Shown here piece by piece: positions 57,361-64,000 of a stretch of DNA of 64,000 nt (positions within the stretch are counted from its first letter, which is position 1; every line of letters begins with the position of its first letter). The DNA lies in assembly GCF_026230105.1 (NCBI RefSeq), contig NC_079483.1, positions 5,821,312-5,885,311 on the forward strand. The letters are read 5' to 3'. The stretch comes from Diorhabda sublineata (taxonomy: Eukaryota > Arthropoda > Insecta > Coleoptera > Chrysomelidae). The notes beneath the pieces were generated by a model. It worked only from the letters and a program-made list of their open reading frames with translations. It ran no database searches and had not been told where the DNA came from. A program made the position numbers and the translations under genes.

Positions 57361-58018
57361 CGATGGAGTTTAAAGAAATTAGGAAATAAGAAAAACATGG
57401 ACGTAGTCCTTCACGATGGTCTTGGGCAGTTTTGCCATGCACGAAACGACTGTACATTTGTACTTTGTCAAAAAATAGATCCCACAGTCTGCACATATCC
57501 TGTTCTTGAAGTTAGATTGTACTAATGGACAAAAGGGGCGAATTGTTACGGTACTCGATTAGATATTCTTGACTGGGCTCCTCCTCGTCGCCTCGTCTAT
57601 AAAAATCTGTCTCGTACCGTACTAAATCACTTCCCGGATAAATAACTACTGGATAATCGTGTCCGGGGATAGTTGATTTAGTTCATATTAAGTTAATTCA
57701 TCAAGTGTTTTCAACTTTTCCACCTTGTTTAATTCACTTTGAACGTAGTTCGCTAGAAGGCTGGTGGCGTCCAATTTAATATTAACACGTTGAGCCCCAG
57801 GCTTGATAAACTTTAACCATGGCCCAAAAATTTTTTGGTTTTTACACTCCATATGGGATGTGGGTCCAAGGAAAGAATAAAGAAAAAAATGACGTTTTCG
57901 TGTGCGGTGGCCCGAAGGAAACTTTGCTTTGGGACCTAGGCCACAATAAACATCATTTTTTCGCACTTTTTATTCCAAATAAATCTTCTTTACATGTCTT
58001 TAAAGTTTAGGTTGCTGT
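57361..58018. other. Unassigned, possible LTR or gene fragment
   Basis: A segment at 57535-57690 has TATAAAAA (57598) and GC-richer flanks that could be a solo LTR, but no terminal TG...CA or target duplication could be fixed. ORFs of 63 and 92 codons overlap on opposite strands at 57688-58010; neither has a recognised domain. Confidence 0.3.
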
Positions 58019-58020
58019 AT

Positions 58021-58089
58021 GGTCTATAGGACCGCTCTGGGCTGTGGGGAAAGTGCAGTTGTGGTCCATAGGACCGCTCTAGGTTGTGG
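58021..58089. repeat. 27-bp direct repeat, two copies
   Basis: GGTCTATAGGACCGCTCTGG plus GCTGTGG at 58021-58047 and GGTCCATAGGACCGCTCTAG plus GTTGTGG at 58063-58089. Three differences. Function unknown. Confidence 0.9.
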
Positions 58090-58245
58090 ACTGAATTTTC
58101 TTTTTATAAAAAACATTTTTTCCAATTTTTATTTCAAATTACATAATTTTTTCCTCCTTTTGCGACTGGCTTGATATTTTTCATCCAATTTCCAAAAGTC
58201 AACCGCAATAGACTCAATAAAAATCTCCAAGATACATCCGGTACA

Positions 58246-58251
58246 TTTATT
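58246..58251 (-). terminator. Poly(A) signal AATAAA
   Basis: AATAAA on the minus strand, 48 bases past the stop codon of the small secreted-protein gene. Position fits a short 3' UTR. Confidence 0.6.
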
Positions 58252-58298
58252 CACAAAAATATAGGTAAATCATTCAAAAACATGAAATAATATTACAA

Positions 58299-58490
58299 TT
58301 AGTGTCTATTAAACATAGCAAATCCCATAGACGCAAGAATGATTACGACATGACCAATTCCGGCCAAATTTGTATCGGCGCCACTTTCAGTAACCGCTGC
58401 TTCGGAGGATGCCGCATCGTCTTGTCCTAGTACCCCCATAGACAACAATGAGCAGATGACAAATACCAAAAAGATGGTTCGTAAACTCAT
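58299..58490 (-). CDS. Small secreted or GPI-anchored-type protein, 63 residues
   Basis: Starts at ATG 58490. Residues 1-22 are a clear signal peptide (MSLRTIFLVFVICSLLSMGV then LG, cleavage before Gln). The middle, residues 23-42, is acidic and small-residue-rich (QDDAASSEAAVTESGADTN). The end is hydrophobic (HVVIILASMGFAMF) closing with NRH. Signal peptide, short hydrophilic spacer and hydrophobic C-terminus suggest a GPI-anchored or very short membrane protein; a small tail after the hydrophobic part makes this uncertain. An excellent splice acceptor (TTGTTGTTTTCAG) ends 5 bases before the ATG at 58496, implying a 5' UTR intron, so the longer in-frame extension to 58607 is not used. A poly(A) signal follows. 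Family not recognised. Confidence 0.72.
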   Translation of the reverse strand: MSLRTIFLVFVICSLLSMGVLGQDDAASSEAAVTESGADTNLAGIGHVVIILASMGFAMFNRH

Positions 58491-58495
58491 GGTAT

Positions 58496-58512
58496 CTGAA
58501 AACAACAAGGTA
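58496..58512 (-). promoter_or_regulatory. Splice acceptor before the small secreted-protein ATG
   Basis: On the minus strand CCTTGTTGTTTTCAG is followed by ATACC and the ATG. Good pyrimidine tract and CAG. The matching donor and 5' exon would lie at higher coordinates and were not identified; a mariner remnant occupies the next 0.8 kb. Confidence 0.6.
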
Positions 58513-58654
58513 AACTCAATTGATAGTAACTTTCGTTTTGTTTTACAAATATTTATCAATTTCCTTAACCGAGGATTGTTACTTAAGTTTGAGGCAAATA
58601 AAAACAAACATCAATACATTTTGTATGCGTTTGAACTAATTGTCCATTCCAATT

Positions 58655-59478
58655 GAGGTAGACGTAGACCTCGCGATATATTTTTCATCTACGGGAATAA
58701 AAAGGAGTCATCAGGACTGTACAGCAGATGACATCAACATCAATTCGATGTTTTGACTGTCTAAAAACTGATATGTTAGAACTTGCATCATCGTGGTGGA
58801 CAATGATTTATCTTCTGCGATTGATTTTCCTGATTTTTTTTTAATACTTCTGGCAAACAAATGCTGATGTACCATTCATAATTGACCATACAACGTTGCT
58901 CTAATGGAATGGTGGCGACATGTCCAATTAGTCCGCAAAAACAGGCGTCCATTTGCTTCGTGTACGAACAAATTTTGTTGGTTTTGGCTCGTATTCAAGA
59001 CCCATACAATCGATTGTTATTTAGGGCAGCAGATATCAATGATTCGTCGCCTTTCACGACCTCTTTTTGAGCGATTATTAAATTGTGCTGTATCCAAAGC
59101 GAACAAACCTTTTTAACAACCAAATATTCACGCAATATTAAATGTATACGAGTGGAATTACTGCTTAAGTATGCCTCAAACTCACGGTATGTCACATGAA
59201 GATTTTGCAATAACAGGATACAAGACAACCGATTTTGGACTACCTTCACGAAATTCATCCTGTAGCGAAAATTGAATTGGAAAAACCAGCCAATCCTGGT
59301 AGTTCGAGACGATGCCTCATCCCCAAAAGTCAAAGCGAGTTGACTGACTCGTATGACAACACCTTCTGAGTACGTCCACCATTGAAAATGTCAAATTTTT
59401 CAAATGTCAATGTCAGATTTGACATATTCACATTATGTTACTATAACTTAAAACTTAAGTAGCAGCCCTCGTATGGTA
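58655..59478 (-). pseudogene. Mariner element with decayed transposase
   Basis: Starts at the terminus ACGAGGGCTGCTACTTAAGT (minus strand, 59478). The transposase follows in several frames. One reads TYREFEAYLSSNSTRIHLIL, then REYLVVKKVCSLWIQHNL, then VVKGDESLIS (first catalytic Asp), with the stretch before GDES deleted. Next come KFVRTRSKW, a block like VPLEQR..NSEWY.. (TTGGTCTATTATGAA region), IIVHHDDASSN (second catalytic Asp) and, near 58690, a FLFP..DEKYIA trace of the box after the third. Order is fully collinear with mariner DD34D enzymes. Many stops and frameshifts. The 3' inverted repeat was not identified. Confidence 0.85.
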
Positions 59479-59479
59479 G

Positions 59480-59785
59480 TAAGTAAAGTAAAAGTAATGA
59501 TCATAGTTTGAATTTTCATAAAGTCCAATTTATAAAAACATGTAGAGAATAAGGGGGGACAGCTGATAATAGTTTCAGTTTTTTCAAACAATCGTAATGA
59601 ATTCTTTTATATATATTTTTCAATAACATAATATGCCTTTCAGTATTACAAACATTTTTTCAGTCATTTCATAAACGACGTATTTTTTAAAATTTGTATA
59701 AATTGCAAAGAATACCCCATAGAAGGTGATACTCAATCGCAGGGATAGGGTTACTGGTTACTACAATTTACTATTTTTCAAATGA
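59480..59785. other. Spacer, nothing recognised
   Basis: AT-rich DNA between the mariner terminus and the next ORF. Confidence 0.45.
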
Positions 59786-59786
59786 T

Positions 59787-60104
59787 TTGGTTGTTCCAAT
59801 AGAATATTGGATAATTTTTTCTAGACAGAATAACTTATCATTCTTTGAACCAGAGAAAGATCAATGCGAACCATGTATCAAAGAAGCTAAATCTATCGAA
59901 AAATTAGAAGAATTTCTTTCTGATATTGAGCAAAAAGATGACGCTTCTAAAGCAAAATATTTATCCAAACAAAGAGCAATTCATGGCGAAACTTTTGGTT
60001 TCACAGAGAGTCCTGCAAATACCTTGCTGCTATGTATCATTTCAAAAATTGAGTCAATAAATTCGGCAATTTATGAAGCAGCTCCACCAAATAAAGGATA
60101 TTAG
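59787..60104 (+). pseudogene. Probable transposon-encoded protein fragment
   Basis: A 105-codon frame reads NNLSFFEPEKDQCEPCIKEA, followed by a charged, Lys/Glu-rich helix-like segment. The NLSFF.PKKDQC..C pattern is one I associate with repeated, transposon-borne ORFs in insect genomes, near a putative DDE nuclease. I cannot name the superfamily. The ORF ends at a stop without the expected downstream domain; broken traces may continue to about 60600. A single host exon is the alternative. Confidence 0.35.
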
Positions 60105-61540
60105 CGACAGCAGAACCAAAACAAATCTATTGCAGCTCTTTTCTCATTTAACCAGTTAACAATATACTCATAACTTTTTAGATTGATGATGATTTGATGC
60201 ATAGTCCCTTTTAAAGTGATTGGAACACAGTTATGGCACTAGCAAGAACCAACAAAGATCAAAATAAAACATTTGGTGTTTACAAGAAACAATTTGAGAT
60301 TAAAGGGGACATAAAATAAAATGGTTAAAGATGTTAAACATCAAACAAGATACGAAAAAGAAAAAAAATGTTATAGGCACAGAAAAATTCCAAAAGTAAC
60401 TGAATTAAACCATTGCCTACATCGACCAAAGGAAAAATAGTACTTTACGCCCCTAGGGAGAAAAGTAGGGTGTTCTGCCCGCGATTTTTGTCACCTGAGC
60501 ATATAAACAAAAGAAAGTTATTCCCGGGAGAGAATAGGCCACTTTTGTCCCGTATCAAAAGCGAACTTTTCATCCCGTAGGGAGAAAAAAATTATTCAAT
60601 TAAACTTTGTCATATAAAGGTAATTCCAGTTACTACATAGTTTCCGTAAGGAACCAAAAGAAACCGCCGAAAACCTCCTTTGTAAGTGCGAGGCAATCCA
60701 TAGACGAAAACTACCAAACAATGAGTATACTGACGATGAAGCTGAAGCTACTAATCCACAAATTGTCAAGTTTCAAATATTCCAGAATTTATTCAAAATA
60801 AATCAAACATGTTCTTCATTAAACATAATAATCTTAAACTAATTTCTTAGTTGAATTTTGTAAAAAGATTATGAGTGGCAGTGAACGTGTTAAAACTGGG
60901 TTTAAAATGAAAATGTGATCTCGACCTTTCGACCATGTGACATATTATCTATCGAAAAATGTCAGTATTTTCAAGCTTATAACAAAAATTTACAGTTGAA
61001 AAATATTTTTACATATTGAGGTTAGAAAATTGAATATCCACTACAACTTTTTCTACATTATGAATAAATAAAACCAACAAAATTTTTAATGGTATTACAA
61101 GAGGGATAATTTCGCTAATTTAATTTTTTTTCACGTTAAATTTGAACGTTTCAAACTACATATTATTAGATTTCTAGACAATTTAAATTTTATTAATGTC
61201 AATTATTTGCTGACAGTTAATTATCATTATTTAATATATTTATAACAGAATAAACAGATGAATAAAAAAGAATCAAATGGATCTATTATAATTTTAGATG
61301 CATGTTATATTTGAAATTCAAACTAAATGTATAATACAACAACTCGTTCAAGTTAATTAAATATTTCAACAGAGAATATTTAATGAAATACGATTTGATA
61401 TGAAAATAAAATAATTAAAGTTAAATTTCACTTACATAGATTAGCAAAATTAGTTTTTCGAGAATTTCTTGACAAATTTGCTTGCTTCTCTGGATAACAA
61501 ACGTTGGTATGTAACTATAAACAATAACCTGGCAACTAAA
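60105..61540. other. Intergenic, one GC-richer motif cluster
   Basis: Around 60440-60590, the words CCCTAGGGAGAAAAG, CCCGGGAGAGAATAG and CCCGTAGGGAGAAAA recur in an AT-rich background, suggesting a small degenerate repeat. The rest, from 60800, is very AT-rich with nothing recognised. Confidence 0.4.
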
Positions 61541-61547
61541 ACATTTG

Positions 61548-62450
61548 AATTAAGAATATAAATCTAAGAACGATGATTTATGGCCTCTTACTATTTGGAA
61601 TTTCAAGTAATTAAAATTGTATTTCTATAGTAAAAAATATATTTTATTGGAGTTTCATCTTTTTATTCATAATCTTTTTATTAGTAAATAATTAATTAAT
61701 CAAGAATCTCTCACAAATATTAAGAATTTAAATTAACTATATGTGATGCAAAAATAACAAAAAATGTAGATAATAAAATATGTCATAAATCTAGTAATGT
61801 CATGTAATTCGATATGGTGGAGGCCAAAAACTAAGTAAAGAAGAAGATATTTCGATCTAAAGTGGTGCACCGAATGAACGCGAACGCTGGTTCTTTCCTA
61901 AAAATAACTTTAATAATGCACGTATATAGACAAATTTGAACAATGATCAAGGATTTTGAAACATATACAAAGCGACATTTGACTCGGCGATGGCGATTAA
62001 GAATATAAATCTAAGGACGATGATTTATGGCCTCTTATTATTTGGAATGTCAAGTTATAAAATTGTATTTCTATGGTTAAAAATACATGATATTGGAGTT
62101 TCATCTTTCTATTAATAATTAATTAATTGAGAATTCATAGAGAATGAAATCAATTACAAATATCACGGATTTAAAATAACTATATGTAATGATAAAATAT
62201 CAGAAATTGTAGATAATTAAATATGTCACAAACCTAGTAATGTGATGTAATTCGATATGGTGGAGGCCAAAAAATTAAGTAAAAAAGAAGAAAATTCGAT
62301 CTAAAGCGGTAAACAGAATGAACGCGAACTCTGGTTCTTTCGTAAACATAACTGAAGAGAAATTTGTACAATGATCAACGATTTTGAATTATTTATAATG
62401 TATTATTACTATGAAATATATACAAAATGTCATTTGACACGGTGTTGGTG
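61548..62450. repeat. Tandem duplication, 447-bp unit, two copies
   Basis: TAAGAATATAAATCTAAG starts at 61551 and 61998, 447 bp apart. Shared landmarks in both copies include GATGATTTATGGCCTCTTA, ATTCGATATGGTGGAGGCCA and AATGAACGCGAAC.CTGGTT. The copies differ at many positions, so the duplication is old. Non-coding. Confidence 0.93.
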
Positions 62451-62454
62451 GTTG

Positions 62455-62760
62455 AAACCCCTCAATTTGAATAGAGTTGCTTTACCACAACATATTTTAA
62501 AGTGAATGAATTTTTTTAAATATAGAAGAATAAATCGGGGTTTATATGATCAACTTTTAAACTCAACAAAACATTCAATGAAAAAATATGATTTTTGATT
62601 AGATCAGGAAGTTAATCACCAGTTTGTCATTGAATTTTCAAACGGGCAAATGATTTTATGTAATTCTCCCAGATTTCAGTTTTTTTGTATCCATCCGACT
62701 GTTTGTTATACAAACACTCATGAACACGTACAAATTCTATCAGCCTTTTACTAATTTTTC
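62455..62760. other. Spacer, nothing recognised
   Basis: AT-rich. Ends in a pyrimidine tract and CAG that would make a splice acceptor (see next entry). Confidence 0.45.
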
Positions 62761-62826
62761 AGGGTATCTGCAATTAAAACTACACGAGAAAAATGAGGTT
62801 ATTTTTTTGACGTAAGAAGTAGTAAG

Positions 62827-62916
62827 ATGGTTAAATTCGACGTCAAGTGCGCGATCATTGTGTGCGTTATGATAATTTCTACAACGGCAACAGGGGTGAT
62901 GTGTCATACCACATAA
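62827..62916 (+). CDS. Possible start exon of a small secreted protein
   Basis: ATG at 62827 opens 29 codons: MVKFDVKCAIIVCVMIISTT then ATGVMCHTT and TAA. The first 23 residues have the shape of a signal peptide (basic start, hydrophobic core, small residues at the end). A good acceptor, TACTAATTTTTCAG, ends at 62761, 66 bases upstream. A weak donor GGG|GTGATG lies within the frame after the signal peptide, so the ORF may continue in a further exon rather than stop. No downstream exon was recognised. Chance remains possible at this length. Confidence 0.3.
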   Translation: MVKFDVKCAIIVCVMIISTTATGVMCHTT

Positions 62917-63249
62917 GTAAATTTGTTATCGCTGTAGTGGTAGTAGATCACGTGTGATTTTAGGGATTTATGTATATCTTTTGTCAGTTTGGCCGTTCTG
63001 CTCCAGTTCAGTTTTTCTAAGTGCTTGACACGTAATTGCTGTTGTCATTCGTGATGAGATTTTTTCCTGTGCATATAAAGAAAATTTGAACGTTTAGGGC
63101 TCAACACTCACCAAATATACATCATACTGATTCTGCTGAAATACTAGGGCGTATTGGTTTGTATATATAGTTAGTTTCCAAAAAAAAACGGCCAATATAA
63201 TGTCGAAGAAATGTGATCGCATTTTATAAATGTGTAATGAGAATGAACA
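62917..63249. other. Spacer before the piggyBac remnant
   Basis: No feature recognised. A TATATATAG stretch near 63162 is not convincing as a promoter. Confidence 0.4.
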
Positions 63250-63930
63250 GGTTTAGCTAATAGGCCAGGTAAATATTGCTTAAAAGTTGTAACAATTTGT
63301 GACTCTCGTACTTATTACATGGTTGATGCAATCTCCTATATTGGAAAGGAACCAGGTAAAACCTCAGCCAGTTACTATGTTAACAAATTAACAGAGAATA
63401 TTCATGGCTTTAGTCGCAATATAACTTGTGATAACTGGTTTATGTCCATTCATTTAGCTAGACAATCATTAAAAGATCATAATTTAATAATGGTAGTTAC
63501 TTTGAAAACTGTTTTGAACTCACAATTCGGGTTTTCTGATAAGATCACGCTAGTTTATTTCATTCATGAGAAAAATAAATTGATTTCTACGATGCACAAT
63601 CCATCGGAAAAGAACAAAGAATCTAAAAATCCTGAAGTGATAGATTTTATAATATGTTTTTGAGGAGTAAGTGGATACTTTTGATAAAACGGTTCATGTC
63701 TATTCTGTGTCAAGAATTCAAGGAACTGGCCACTAAAGATGTTTTATAGTATTTTAGATCAAGCGGGGGTAAATGCTATGGTACTATTCAAGAAAGTAGT
63801 CCCTGATAATAGAGTACGGAGACAATTGGTCTTCAGCAAGCTACACCATAAATGGAGACGCGATTACATTCACAGTTTCCTAAGGAACTGAGAGCAAATA
63901 GAAAAATGCTATTAGGAATTGAAGATCATA
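63250..63930 (+). pseudogene. piggyBac transposase, C-terminal half, decayed
   Basis: The plus frame from 63250 reads PGKYCLKVVTICDSRTYYMV, with CDS carrying the first catalytic Asp. Next are DAISYIGKEPGKTSASYYV and NITCDNWFMSIHLA, the CDNWFTS box with the second catalytic Asp, and FSDKITLVYF.HEK, equivalent to the PLTLVSY.PK segment. After the stop at 63661 frames shift: VDTFDKTVHVYSVSR (GGVDTFD box, third Asp) in one, NWPLKMFYSILDQAGVNAMV in another. This is collinear with piggyBac transposases but split by stops and at least two frameshifts. The N-terminal half and the terminal repeats are missing. Confidence 0.92.
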
Positions 63931-64000
63931 ATGTAAGAAAATTTATAATACATTTTACTTTCGTTTCTAGGTACCTGTATTACTTTATAATTTTATTAAC

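Noticed and set aside
57535..57690. Solo LTR
   Set aside because: TATA box and composition are suggestive, but no TG...CA ends or target duplication could be identified.
58299..58607. 102-codon form of the small secreted protein
   Set aside because: The extra N-terminal 39 codons precede a strong splice acceptor and would bury the signal peptide inside the protein.

Overview
The window is AT-rich animal nuclear DNA, most likely from an insect. It has spliceosomal splice signals, decayed insect-type transposons (mariner, Tc1, hAT, piggyBac, Helitron, jockey-like and other non-LTR elements), and one exon of a recognisable animal gene. A beetle would fit the element mix, but the sequence alone does not prove it. 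No bacterial operons, CRISPR arrays, rRNA or tRNA genes were found. Nearly everything is repeat or transposon debris.

Host genes are few. On the minus strand, 46749-48086 is one long exon ending in a CXXC zinc finger that closely resembles those of TET-family 5-methylcytosine dioxygenases. It ends at a good splice donor, and no catalytic-domain exon was recognised in the 46.7 kb downstream of it. At 58299-58490, also minus, is a 63-residue secreted or membrane-anchored protein with a signal peptide, a splice acceptor just before its ATG and a poly(A) signal. A 57-codon minus ORF at 23955-24128 and a 29-codon signal-peptide-like ORF at 62827-62916 are weaker candidates.

Layout. 1-5232: satellite, 271/272-bp monomers. 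5.2-9.3 kb: minus-strand LINE RT carrying an inserted satellite monomer, a Helitron helicase remnant and a Tc1/mariner remnant. 9.3-10.5 kb: 292-bp tandem array. 10.5-20 kb: LINE fragments, a 350-bp array made from an RT active-site segment, and mariner and Tc1 remnants. 20.9-22.9 kb: a nearly complete but dead hAT element. 25.6-27.5 kb: ~31-bp minisatellite in ~185-bp blocks. 28-38.8 kb: one AT-rich satellite family in three blocks, ending in a 468-bp higher-order array bracketed by direct repeats. 40.2-43.7 kb: a Tc1 transposase in which a 93-bp coding segment was amplified in frame to 32 copies, giving a 1041-codon ORF. 45.2-46.5 kb: LINE remnant. 46.7-50.4 kb: TET exon, a dispersed repeat and a GC-richer candidate promoter. 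51.3-54.5 kb: jockey-derived short array, mariner tail and a regular 170-bp satellite. 55.3-63.9 kb: a small dispersed repeat, Tc1, mariner and piggyBac remnants and the small secreted-protein gene.

The most unusual feature is that three separate tandem arrays (93, 350 and ~151 bp) are built from transposon coding sequence, each around a conserved motif. Two other satellite segments sit between long direct repeats (48 and 67 bp). Together these suggest active conversion of transposon pieces into satellite DNA. All coordinates come from reading by eye; element edges are approximate unless direct repeats or splice sites fix them.
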